Below are positions 38,985 through 51,599 of a stretch of DNA of 64,000 nt, one piece after another. The translations under genes were made by a program, and so were the position numbers. How positions within the stretch are numbered: position 1 is the stretch's first letter; each line of letters begins with the position of its first letter. Below the pieces are notes generated by a model. It was not told where the DNA came from. It searched no databases and saw nothing but the letters and a program-made list of their open reading frames with translations. The stretch is from Raffaelea ambrosiae (taxonomy: Eukaryota > Ascomycota > Sordariomycetes > Ophiostomatales > Ophiostomataceae). The DNA lies in assembly GCA_002778195.1 (NCBI GenBank), contig PCDI01000014.1:828381-892380 (forward strand), read 5' to 3'.

Positions 38985-41900
38985 TTTTTAAATCTTTTAT
39001 TTAAAGTTATTTAAAAGATTAAAAAAAATAATATCGAGTATAAAATAATAAAAACGAGAGTAAATAATAATAATAATTATTAATAAAAACCTTTTATTAA
39101 TAACGATTATACTTTTTAATATTAAAAGAAAAACGAGTAATTAATTTAATAACGAAACGTTATTTGTAATTACGTTAATTTAAAAACTCGTTAAAAACGA
39201 TAAACTCGTCGTAGTTTAAGTTTATTATAAGCTTAAATAAGCGTAAAAGCGATTAATATTTATTAAATAAATTTATAATAATAAAGTTAAGTTTTTATAA
39301 ATTAAATAAAAAACTTTATAATTTTAAATAATTTAAATATTAATAACGAAAAATATTTTAAAGTTAATAAACGTATATAATAAAACGTAAATAAATATTA
39401 AAAATTATTATAAATTAATTTTTATAATATAATTTATTTATTAATGTTTAATTTAAAAATTAATAAAAGCGAGGATTATAATAAAAATAATTATAATAAT
39501 AAAGTTAACGTAAAGATTTTATTTTTTAATAAGTTTATAAATAAGTTTATTTTTATATAACGAAATATATAAATTAAAACGATAAAAACGTTTTTAAAAA
39601 CGTTTTATAACGTTTTTACGATTTAAAAAAACGCGTATTAATAACTTTATTTTAACTTAATATTATTTTTAAAATTAATAAAAATAATATTTAATTAATT
39701 TAAGTTTAAAAAAAGAAATTTAATAAATAAAAAAGTTATAACCTTATTTTAAAAAATAAATAATAACGTTTTTTTTTAAAAGTAAAAACTTATTATTAAT
39801 CGTTTATTAATAATATTAAAAAGCGGTTTAAAACGAAAATTAAAGTTTAATTAAATTTATTTTTATTTTTAATTCTTTAAGTTAAAAATAAAAACTTTTT
39901 TTTAAATATTATTAAAAAAAACTTTTTATTTTAAATTATAAAAAAACTTATAATAATTATTAACGATTAACTTCGATTATTAATTTATTAATTTTAATAC
40001 TTTTATTACTCGTATAAAGAATTATTAAAAGTAATACGTAAAAAAAAAAAGTTAAAAAACGAAAAGTCGTAAAATAACTTCAAAAAAAAATAATAAAAAC
40101 TTTTAAAAGCGCGAGTAACCCGCGTTTTAAAAGCGGTTTAAAAGAGAGAAAAAAGAAAAAGCTTAAAGAGAAAACGAATAAAAAGCTAAGTATTACGTAT
40201 TATAATTACGAAAAGAAAAAGTATATTATATTAAAATATATAAAGTTAAAAGTTAACTTTACGAAAGTTTAAAGAGTTAAAAGTGTATTAAAGCTTAACG
40301 TTAAGTTATAAAAAAAAAAAACCGCGTAAACGCTTTTATTTAATTAAAAAAAAGAAGCTTTTATTAAAGTAAAGATTAATGTACGATTATATAACTTAAC
40401 TATAATAAAAACTAATTAAAAAGAAAAAGCTGAGTTTCGCGTTTAAAAATAGTAAACGGCTTAATTATTACGTTAACGACGTTATAAAAAGTATTATTTT
40501 AAAGAGTTTATATAGCTTTACGTAAGTATTTTACGAATAAAAACAACGAGTAAAAGCTTTATTTTTTTAAAAGTTACGACTTTAAAGAATTTAATTATTA
40601 ATATAATTAAAAGTAGTTAATAGTGTTTTAATTACTGTTTAAATAAGCTTATAATAAATATACTTTAAAAGTTCGTTAAAAAAATTGAAACCGTTATAAT
40701 CGTATATATAGTTTTTATACTTTTTAATCGTTTTAAATAAATTAAGTTTAATTAATATCTTTTTAAAAACGAAGTAACCTTAAAGCGTTAGCTTTATAAT
40801 AGCTTATTAACGAAGTTTATTAATTTCGCTTTCGTATTTAACGAGACGAACGCGGTTATATTATCGTTTATTTAAAAAACTAATTACGTAATTAATTTAA
40901 TTAACGAAGCGTAGTTTTTCTATAAAAGTATTTTAAAAAAAACTTATAAAACGAGCGAATTCGATTAAATAAAAGCTTAATTAAAGTATTTATTTTTTTA
41001 TATTTAAAAAAAAACGGCTTTTTACAGCTTTACGTTAATTATTAAAGCTTTAATAAAGTTATAATTAAAAACCGTTATACTTTTTCATTAATTTTAAAAA
41101 TCTTAAATCGGATTTTAAACGTTAAATACTTTATTAAGCTCGATATTAAAAACGCTTATTATTAAATTTAAATCAAAAAAAGAAACGAGTAAAAAACGGC
41201 GTTTTACACGTAATACAAGCACTACGAATATACAATCTTATCGTTTAACTTTATAAATACGTTAACTACGTTTTAATATTACGTTTATACGGCTTTTTAC
41301 GAGTTAGTTAACGTAACGTATATTACGTATATAAATAACGTATTAATGTTTTTTAAAAGTTAAAACGAATATATTAAACACGTATAAAATATATTTAAAA
41401 AGTTATAAAAAGTATAATTATTTATAAACTTAATTAAATACGAATTTTATTAAAACTAAGTTAAGTTTTTAAAATTTATCTTTTTAATACCAAAGTATAA
41501 ATAAACTTAACTTAAATAAAAACTATTATTATTTAAAAGTTATTTAAAACGTATTAAAAGATTTAAGTGTTTTTAAAGTTTTATAACTTTTACTAACGTT
41601 TTATTTAAAAGTATTTTAAAATTATAACCTCGTTAAATAAACTTTTAAAAAAAATAAAAAACGGGAAAAAGCTTAAACGAGTGCGCTTTAATAAAAGAGC
41701 GATATAAGTATTTTATTAATTATAAAAAGAATTTACTCGCTTTTTTTTATTAAAGCACTTCGACTTAACGCGCCGTTTATAACTTAAAATTAATACGTTA
41801 AAATTTATAAAAGTAGGGATTTTATTTTAGTTAAACGATAAAGGTTATTAATACTTTATCGTATTTTAGTTTTAAAAATAAAACGAGTTAAAGTTACGAT

Positions 41901-42315
41901 ATAACACTTTTAATTAAAAAATAATAACGATTATAAGTTCTTTTAAATATTAACGTTAATATTTAAAAAATAATCGATATAAAATCGAGGTTTTATTAAA
42001 TTATATTAACTTATGTATATTTATATAATAAAAAAAGTTAAGCGAGAAGTAAGTTAAGTAATATATATATCTCACTTTTTTTAATTTTAAAATTAAACAT
42101 CGGGTTAAAAAAACTAATTTTATTAATAACCTCTTTTAAAAACCGAACTATTAAGAAAACCCGAATAAAAAAAAAGAGTTAAAGTTATTTTTTAACTTTG
42201 AATCGCGATTAATATTCGCGAAATAAATATTAGTTTTATATATTTATTTTAATTGCGTTAAAATTAAAGCGGTTATGGTTTAAAAAAAGTTATCGTTTAA
42301 AGCGATTTATATTAA
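38594..42315 (+). mobile_element. Family A retrotransposon, copy 2, 3'-truncated
   Basis: A 5' LTR (38594-38984) is followed by DNA that parallels copy 1 from gag through RT and RNase H. It is far more AT-rich, with small deletions (for example near 40500 and 40920). The parallel stops around 42315, at a point equal to about 7230 in copy 1 (before integrase), where sequence of opposite orientation begins. No coding potential remains. Confidence 0.85.
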
Positions 42316-42467
42316 TAATATAATCGCGCTCGTTTTATTAAATACGAAAACGAAATTAATAAACTTCGTCGATAAGCTATCGTAAGGTTAACGTTTCGAA
42401 GTTACTTCGTTTTTAAAAGAGTATTACTTAAACTTAGTTTATTTAAAACGATTAAAAAGTATAAAAC
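42316..42467 (-). repeat. Family A RT-region fragment at a junction
   Basis: This is inverted A sequence equal to roughly 5560-5720 of copy 1. The same fragment precedes the LTR at 48546, so the junction fragment-LTR-polypurine tract occurs twice, 6.08 kb apart. Confidence 0.7.
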
Positions 42468-42837
42468 TATTAAAGTAGTACTTATAGTTAAGTAAAAGAT
42501 TATAAAAAGTAAAAGTATCTCATTAACGAAAGTAAGATCTCGTAGATTATACAACTAAATCTTCTCTCCTTTTCTTTAAAAAGAGTAAGAAGCCCTCGCT
42601 ATATCGAAGGCTTTTAAAAAGCTCTATACGTAGCGTCTTTAAGCCGCGTACGAAGCCTTAACCTCACGCTACACTCAGAGGTCCGTGCGTACGCTTCGTA
42701 ACGCACCTTCTTTTAAGCTTACGTTAACTACACAATCACGTGCTTTATTAAAGGTAACACGTGTTTAAACAGGTTGCTCGCACGTATTTAAGCTGTTTGT
42801 AAAGCACGCATTTAAACAAGCTCGTAATATCTTTATA
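42468..42837 (-). repeat. Family A 3' LTR of copy 3
   Basis: It is 370 bp, reads on the plus strand from TATTAAAGTAG to CTTTATA, and is RIP-eroded at both ends. The sequence CCCCCCTCTCGTGG directly right of it is the complement of the polypurine tract, which fixes it as a 3' LTR on the minus strand. Confidence 0.88.
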
Positions 42838-45800
42838 ATTTCCCCCCTCTCGTGGAGCTCGTCTTCGAGCGTGCGATTACGCTCGTTAGTAGTAAGCTCT
42901 TAAAGCGCTTAAAGCGCTTAACCGTATACGCGCTTAACGTTAACCCTCTTTCGTAGTGTTAGTACGGCCGTTATAACGTATAATACTTTACGCACTTTTT
43001 TCGTAAGTCTTTAATCGCTCTTTCCGTTTATAAAGTAAATAAAAGGTTAAGCGTTATTAAATAAACGAAAGGAAAATATAATTAAAGTTTTTTCGTCGCT
43101 CTTTTTACGCTCTTTTTTCTTTTTTTTTTTTTTNTTTTTAACTTTATTACGCTTTAATAAAAACTTAACGTCGCTTTGTAAGATTCTCTTTTTACGTAAC
43201 TTTTATATCTCGTCGTTACCTCGTTTTAAATACGGGTTTTAATCGAACTTTAGTTTAATAACTCTTTTTCTTTTTTTTAAGTTACGTTTTAACTTTAAAC
43301 CGTTAACGTTTTATAATCTTTAGTTTTTTTTCTTTTTAAATCGCGTATAAACTTTAAATTATTAACGTTTTATAATCTTTAATTTTTTTTATTAACGTAT
43401 TAATTTTAAATTATTAACGCTCCGCTTTATATAACTTCTTTTCTTTTAATAAATACTTCGTTATTAAGTCGTTACCTCTTTATTAACGGCTTTAAGTTTA
43501 AAAAATAATAAGTTTTTAATATAATAACGGTTTTTTATCAACTTTCGTTCGTCGCTTTAACGCTTTATAATAAAAGTTAAGCGGTTAATCTTTTAACTCT
43601 TTAAGCCGCGCGCGTTTCGATTAAATAGTGTTTATACTTTTTAACTTTTTTATAAATAATTCCCCTTTTTATAAAAACTCTTTTTATAAAGCCGCGTTTT
43701 GTATAAATAGCGTTAGTAATTATAATTAACGTATTAGTTTTTATTACGCGATTAAACCGCGAAATAGTTAACTTTAATAGGCTTACTCGTCGTTTTTTAA
43801 ACACTTTTCGTAATCGCTTTTTTACGTTTACTCCTTTAATAAGTTCCGCGCGCGGTGTTCCTCGTATTAAAAACACTTTATTTTATAATCGCGGTGCTTT
43901 TTTAACCTACGGTTATAACGTTAATAACTCGCGTATAATATTATATTCGCTTTTTAACTTTATTTTAATCTCGTTTACGAGTTTCTTTCGTTACGTTATT
44001 AAAGTAAATAATAATAACGATAATGATAAAAACGACGATAATAATAATAATAATAACGACGATAATAAAAACGAAAACCTTTAAAATCCCACTTATATTT
44101 CGCTTATCGTCGAAAAAAACGACGACGTTTTAAGTCGAACCGTCGTCGCTTTTACTACGCTTTTCACTTTTACGTTTACGTTTATTAACAGCGTTTAGTT
44201 AATAAACTTTAGTTTAAATAACTTAAAAATCCACTATTTCGCTTATTATAAGTGCGTTTAATACGTATTCGCTGTTTAATCGCTTCGTTTAAAGTTAAAT
44301 TTAAAATACGAGCGTAAAGTTAAAGCGTGTATTAAATATATAAAAATATATAAAACTTATATAAATATATATAGTTGAGCTCTTTTCGCTCCGTCGTCGA
44401 CTCGTTATTAACTTTCTTATATAGGTTTTTAAGTTAATTCGTAGTAATATAAACCGTACGATTAAATTCTTACGCGCTTTTAATACGCTTTTTACGCCCT
44501 TTTAAACCCACTTACTTAATAACGTTAAACTTAAAGCTTTTTTACGCGTGTTAGTCGACGCGATTACGTACTTCGTAGCTCGTATACTCCTTCTTTTCAC
44601 TTAACACTTATTACGCTTTAAACTATTTTAAGAATTTATTATACACGATTTTATAAGCTCTTCACTCGCTTCGTCGTCGAGTCGTTTTCGAGCTTTATTA
44701 ACCCTTATTTAAAAGTAAGCCGAATACGTTACGTAAATAACTCGCGCTCGTATCGCGTAAATCGTTATAGTTATTTATATTAACGTTAAATATATATCAA
44801 TACGTACTCTCCTCACGCTATTTCTTCTTATAATAACGCTTCGTTAACGCTTCGCGTTAAGTTTTATTTTTAATCGTTAAAAAAACGGCTTTAAACCGTT
44901 TTCGTAACCGCGCGTTAAGCTACTAACGCTATTAACGCTTAAATAAATCTTTTAAACCCCGGTATTTAAACGCTAAACTATCTTTCTTACTCGCGTACTC
45001 TTATCGTACCGCCCTTAAGCTTTAATCGTTACGAAATAGTTTTTTTTATTTATTATTATCGCGCGCTCTTTAAGCCGCCCTCGTACCGCTTTCGCGCGTT
45101 TAAGTCTTTATATTTTTATAACTTATAATTAATAAACCACCGCAGTTTCGCTTACGAGCCGCTTCGTTTTTAAAATAATTTACTTTTTTTCCGCTTTTTT
45201 TTTATTACTTTTTAAGCTTAAAACCTTACGATTAGTTTTTACGCGTACTTTATATCGTCTTTTAACACTTATTAGTTATATTTTACGAGTTACCTCGTTT
45301 ATTAAACGAAGAAAAAACGCTTTTCGTTTTTTATTTAAGTATTTTATACTTTTTTTACTTTTTATTCGTTTAATTCTTCTTTTAATAATAGGGTTTAAAA
45401 GGTTAACTACGTTTTGCGGTTTCTTTTTTAAAGCTTTAATAAAGTTATTAAAAACACGTTATAAAATTGGTTATATTAGTTAAAGAGTGTTATATAATAT
45501 ACTTACGACCCGACTTTAATTAAAACTATAAACGAGTTAACGAAGTAAAAACTTATTTTTTTATAAAACACTTTTAACTTAAGGTTTTATATTAATAATT
45601 ATACCAAATCTCTTACGTAGTACTTTTAAAGTTAATAACGACGGTTATAATACTTCGTTTAAACTTTTTATACTTTTTTTAATATTTTATTATAAAAACT
45701 TATATTTTATTTAACTTTTTTACTCTTATTATAACTATGAGTACATCTTTTTTAATAAAGTCGTTTTTAATTTATATATATATCTTTAAGTAATATTTTA

Positions 45801-48545
45801 TAAAGAAATAAAATAACGTATTGTTAATTATAACGTTAATCGCGTTATTATATACGTACTTCGTTATTAATAAAAGCTTAACTTAGTTTATTTAAAACTC
45901 GCTTATAAACGTACGTAAGTAGTGTTTTAACGTTTAATTTATTCTTTCGATTTAACTATCGGTTTACGAGTGAAACGTTATAAAAAAGCGTTTTTTAATA
46001 AAGAGCTTTACGTAAAGCGTTATTTAATACGTATTAATAAAGACGCTTTTTTAGTTTAAAATAATACTATATAGTATATTAAATTTTATTTCGATTTTTA
46101 TATATAAAACCTTTATTAACTAGTTTAACGTTATCGTCGTTTTTATAAAAAGGAACTTTACTATTTTCGTAAGCTTATTTACGATTATTAAAATCGTATT
46201 TACGTTTTACTCTTTATAGTAGATTTTTAATAGTTTCGTTATAAAATCTATAAAGATTTTTTACTACGATCTTCGTAAAATAAAAAGTGTTTATAACTAG
46301 TTATACGATTTATATCGCGATACCGCTCTTCGCGTATACGTTAAACAACTATCAACGTACTCGTAAATATATATATTTATATACTTTTAAAAGAATTTCC
46401 TTTTTATTAACTCTTTTATACGAGTCTTTTTAAAGTATTTTACTAAAGAGTTATCGTAATATACTTAAAAAATCTCTCTTTTTACCACTTTTTCTTTTAA
46501 AACGTAAATACGATTTTTAAACCGTAATAATTCCTTTAACTTCACGCTTTAATATTTAAAGGTAGTTATAATCGTTTTAATTTAAGCTTTTAACTACTAA
46601 GTCTTTTCGTTACTTATTTATAAAGTTTAAAATAATTCTATTAATAACGTGTTTACATTTAATATTAACGAATTCTCCTTTTTTAACATAGCTTAACACA
46701 TTCTTAAAAAAACTAACTATTTAAAGTAAGAATAAAACCGCCGTCGTAGCTTTAACGATAGCTCGCTTTAAGGTTATTACTAAAAAGCATTTAAATAGTA
46801 AGCTTAAATTTATTAAATTTAAACGAAAGGGTTTTTATACTCTTTACTCGCTTAAAGTATTATTCTTACGTAATTAATATAAACCGTATTAAATAATAAC
46901 TTTTTTTAAGTTATAACCGCTTTAATTTTAACGTAATTAAAATAAACATATAAAACTAACACTTGTTTCGTAAACACTAACCGCGATTTAAAGTCGAAAA
47001 ACAACTTTAACTCTTCTTCTTTATCCGGTTTTTTTTAATAGTTTAATCTTCGAAAGAGGTTGTTAACGAGATTGATTTTTTTAACTTAATATTTAATTTT
47101 AAAATTAAAAAAGAGTGAAATATATACACTATTTAACTTACCTTTTATTTAACTTTTTTTATTATATAAATATACGTAAGTTAATATAGTTTAATAAAAC
47201 CTCGATTTTATATCAGCTATTTTTTAAATACTAACGTTAATATTTAAAAGAATTTATAATTATTATTATTTTTTAATTAAAAGTATTATATCGTAACTTT
47301 AACCCGTTTTATTTTTAAAACTAAAATACGATAAAGTATTAATAACCCTCGTCGTTTAATTAAAATAAAATCCCCGCTTTTACGAATTTTAACGTATTAG
47401 TTTTAAACCGTAAATAGCGCGTTAAGTTGAAGTACTTTAATAAAAAAGCGCGAGTAAATTCTTTTCGCAATTAATAAAATACTTATATCGCCCTTTCATC
47501 GAAGCGCACTCGTTTAAGCTTTTTTTTCGGTTTTTATTCTTTTTAAAAGTTTATTTAACAGGGTTATAATTTTAAAATACTTTTAAATAAAACGTTAATA
47601 AAAGTTATAAAACTTTATAAACATTTAAATCTTTTAATACGTTTTAAGTAACTTTTAAATAATAATAGCTTTTATTTAAGCCGGGTTTATTTACACCTTA
47701 ATATTAAAAAGAATAAATCTTAAAAACTTAACTTAGTTTTGATAAAATTCGCACTTAGTTAAGTTTATAAATAATTATATCTTTTATAACCTTTTAAATA
47801 TATTTCACACGTGTTTAATATTTTCGTTTTAACTTTTAAAAAACATTAATACGTTATTTATATACGTAATATACGTTACGTTAACTAACTTACGAAAAGT
47901 TATATAAACGTAATATTAAAACGTAGTTAGCGTATTTATAAAGTTAAACGGTAAAACTATATACTCGTAGTGTTTATACCGCGTATAAAACGCCGTTTTC
48001 TACTCGTCTCTTTCTTTAATTCAAATCCGATAATAAGCGTCTTTAATATCGAGTTTAATAAAGTATTTAACGCTTGAAATCCGGTTTAAAAATCTTTAAA
48101 ATTAATAAAAAAGCGTAACGGTTTTTAATCGTAACCTTATTAAAGCTTCGATAATTAACGTAAAGCCGTAAAAAGCCGTCGTTTTTAAGCATAAAAAGGA
48201 TAAATACTTCGACTAAGCTTTTATTTAATCGAATTCGCTCGTTTTATAAATTCTCTTTAAAATACTTTCGTAACTCTTTTAACTTTCGTTTAAATAAAAG
48301 GTAAATCGTTTTATAAAAAGGCTACGCTTCGTTAACTAAGTCGATTACGTAGTTAGTTTTTTAAACGAGCGATAATATAACCGCGTTCGTTTCGTTAAAT
48401 ACGAGAGCGAAATTAATAAACTCTATTAATAAGCTATCGTAAAGCTAGCGTTTTAAAATTACTTCGTTTTTAAAAGGGTATTATTTAAGCTTAATTTATT
48501 TAAAGCGATTAAAGAGTATAAAAACTATATATACGATTACGATAT
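42468..48545 (-). mobile_element. Family A retrotransposon, copy 3, 5'-truncated
   Basis: On the minus strand this has a 3' LTR (42468-42837), polypurine tract, the 2.1-kb post-pol region, chromodomain, integrase, RNase H and RT. It ends near 48530 in the protease-RT spacer; gag and the 5' LTR are absent. The 91-codon open stretch at 43601-43876 (minus) lies in the post-pol region and is Arg/Lys-rich without a recognised family. Position 43134 is an N within a T run. Confidence 0.85.
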
Positions 48546-48891
48546 TATTAAAGTAGTACTTGTAATTAAGTAAAGGATTACAAAAGGTAAAAGTATTTTA
48601 TTAACAAAGGTAGGATTTCGTAGATTATACAACTAAATCTTATTCCCCTTCTTTCGAAAAGGGTAAAAAGCCCTCGTTATATCGAGGGCTCTTAAAGAGC
48701 TTTATACGTAGCGTCTTTAAACCGCGTACGAAGCTTTAACTCCGCGCTATACCCAGAGGTCCGTGCGTGCGCTTACATTAGTTATATAATCACGTGCCCT
48801 ACTAAAAGTAACACGTGTTTAAACAGGTTACGCGCACGTGTTTAAGCTGTTTATAAAGGACGCATTCGAGCAAGCTCGTAATATTTTTATA
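48546..48891 (-). repeat. Family A 3' LTR of copy 4
   Basis: It is 346 bp; about 24 bp are missing next to GCGTGCGCTTACATTAG compared with the solo LTR at 53118. Three CACGTG hexamers are retained. Confidence 0.88.
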
Positions 48892-50141
48892 ATTATCCCC
48901 CCTTTCGTAAAGCTCGTTTTCGAGCGTATGGTTACGCTCGTTAATAGTAAGCTTTTAAAGCGCTTAAAGCGTTTAGCCGTATACGCGCTTAACGTTAGCC
49001 TTTCTTCGTAGTGTTAATACGGCCGTTATAACGTATAACACTTTACGCACTTTCTTCGTAAGTCTTTAATCGCTTTTTTCGTTTATAAAGTAAATAAAAG
49101 GTTGAGCGTTATTAAGCAGTCGAGAAAAAAACATAATTAGAGTTTTCTCGTCGCTCTTTTTACGCTCTTCTTTCTTTCTTTTCTTTTTTTTTTTAACTTT
49201 AACACGCTTTAGTAAAGCTTTAACGTCGTTACGTTAAATCACCGCTTAATATAATCTTTATTTTTACGTTTTTAACTCGCTTTTTACGCGGTTTATCGTT
49301 AAATATTAGTTTTATAACTTTTTTTTTTAAATTACGCTTTTACGTCGGGTTATTAACGTTTCGCGTTTTTTAACTTTTTTTTAAAATTATAAGTAAGCTT
49401 TAGTTTATTAACGTTTTATATTCTTTAGTTTTTTCTTTCTTTTTTAATCTTTTTTTTAATTTCGAGTTATTAACGTTTTACTTTATTTAACTTTTTTTTC
49501 TTAAGTACGTACTTTATTATTAAGTCGTTAACTCCTCGTTAACGGTTTTAAGTTTAAAATAATAAGTTTTTAATATAACGACGGTTTTTCGTTAACCTTC
49601 GTTTATTACGCTAACTTTATATAATAAACGTTTAATAATTAGTCTTTTAACTCGTTAAATCGCGCTCGTTTTAGTTAAGTAATGTTTATACTCTTTAACT
49701 CTTTTATAAATAAAGTTATATTACGTACGAGTAGCGTTAATAAGCGTAGTTAACGTATCGCTTTTCAATAAGTTAACGTCGTTGTACGGTTAAACCGCGG
49801 AGTAGTTAGCTTTAACATACTCACTCGTCGCTTTTCGAGCGCTTCGCGTAATCGTTCCTTTACGCTCGCTCCCTTAGTAAGTCCCGCGCGCGATACTCCG
49901 CGTATTAAAAACACTTTATCTTACGATTACGGGGCTTCTTCGACCCGTGGTCGTAGCGTTAATAACTCGCGTATAGTATTATACCCGCCGCTTAACCTTA
50001 TTTTAATCTCGTTTATAAACCCTTTTCGTCTCGTTATCGAGGTTAAAAACGACGACGACGATAATAAAAACGACGATAACAATAATAACGACGACGACGA
50101 CGATGAAAACGAAAACTTTTAAAATTCCGCTTACGTCCCGC

Positions 50142-50565
50142 TATAACGAACACCGGGTTCTCAAGTGATAAACCTGCGTAAGAGTTTATGTTAATAAGAT
50201 AGTTAAGGCTCGAGGTTTATAATACTAAAGCAGTCTTATTTCTTCGTGCGTACGGGCGAGTGTTCGAAAGCTGTTAAAGCTATTCGGGGTTGTCCTAAAT
50301 ACTTAGATTAACTACTAAAGAGTCTAACTCTTCCTATCTATTTATTCAAGGAAACGAACCTGCCTTTTTATTTATCTAAAGTAATCACTACTCCGTGATT
50401 CGAGTCGATGATTATCACTAACTATCATTAATTATCATTAATTCTCCGTGATCTTACGTAATAAGTCACGTAATATGTCTTTCTACCTTCTTTAACCGTT
50501 TTCGTGGTTTCGCTTATAGTTAATAGCGGGGCTTTTAGCTGAGGGCCGCGACGCGAGTCGTAACA
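50142..50565 (-). repeat. Family B 3' LTR
   Basis: It is 424 bp, read on the plus strand from TATAACGAACACCGGG to GAGTCGTAACA. The first dinucleotide TG is changed to TA by a transition. Confidence 0.92.
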
Positions 50566-51599
50566 TTATCCTCCTCCTTCATTGTTTTTACCCTTAAAAA
50601 CTTAACTTTGTTTTCTTCTTTCGTAAGTTCCTTCATTATATCTCTTCGAGTCTCAAAGTCGTATCTTTCGCAACGTTATACCGTTCTTACTAACTCCATC
50701 AACTTCGAAGGTTTCGAAGTTATACCGTGTTCGTTTTATTCTTCAAAGGGTTTCTTTTATTAAATGTTTAAAGAAGGGTTTCGTTATTTTACTTACGTTC
50801 GACGCGGGCGTTTTTGCGATAGCTCGAAGGAGCTTGCTTCTCTTTATAAGTGTTTCTTTTCTTTTATAGTTCTTCTTTTTTAACTTCTTTACGTAGTAAA
50901 GCGTCTTTTTATTAAGTTTCGTCGCTTTAAAGGAGTTAAAAACCTAGCCGAGTAAAAGCTTTTGGCGGCGTAAAAAGCTTTTAACGAGGGTTTCGCTCGT
51001 TTAATACGTTTAAAGCGTTAAAAAGAAAAAGTAATTACGAAAGCGAAGGATTTAACTATTTATAATTTAAAAACGTTAAATAAGTTAAATGTTATTAAAG
51101 AGCGTAAACGCTAAGAGGCGGCTTATATTAAAGTAAATCGTGTATTTATTAAAGAGTTTAAAATCGTTACGTCGTTTTAATCTTTAAAAGCTATTAGTGT
51201 TATTGATTAAAGTATGGTGTTAAAGGGTTTAAATGTTTTCGTAACGAATTCCTTTATAAGGTGAGTTCTTTGTTTGTTATACGAGTTTATCACTTTATTT
51301 ATTAATTCCGTTTTTAATAATTCTTTAACTCTCGCAAAGCATTCGTTAGGTTTATAACGGGTTTTTATATATTTTTTGAGTTTGAATAGTTTTTCCATTT
51401 AATAAAGTAGCGAATTTATTTTCTTTTTCTTTTATATTCAACGATTCTTTTTACTTCGTATTTCACTTCGTCGTTATCGAGTTTTACATTCGTTTTAATT
51501 AAGATGTTTTTCGATATTGGTTTTAAAAGCGAAATATAAAAAATCGAGTGAATCTTCATTTCCTTCGATAGCTCGAGTTTATAGTTCTATTCTAAGATT

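Noticed and set aside
38985..42315. Complete CpG sparing by the mutation process
   Set aside because: Remaining C and G often sit in CpG, but direct comparison with copy 1 shows many CpG sites changed as well (for example CGCGG to TGTAA), so strict sparing does not hold.
51207..51398. 63-codon minus-strand frame in family B
   Set aside because: It is a surviving open stretch near the 3' end of the retrotransposon; not counted as a separate gene.
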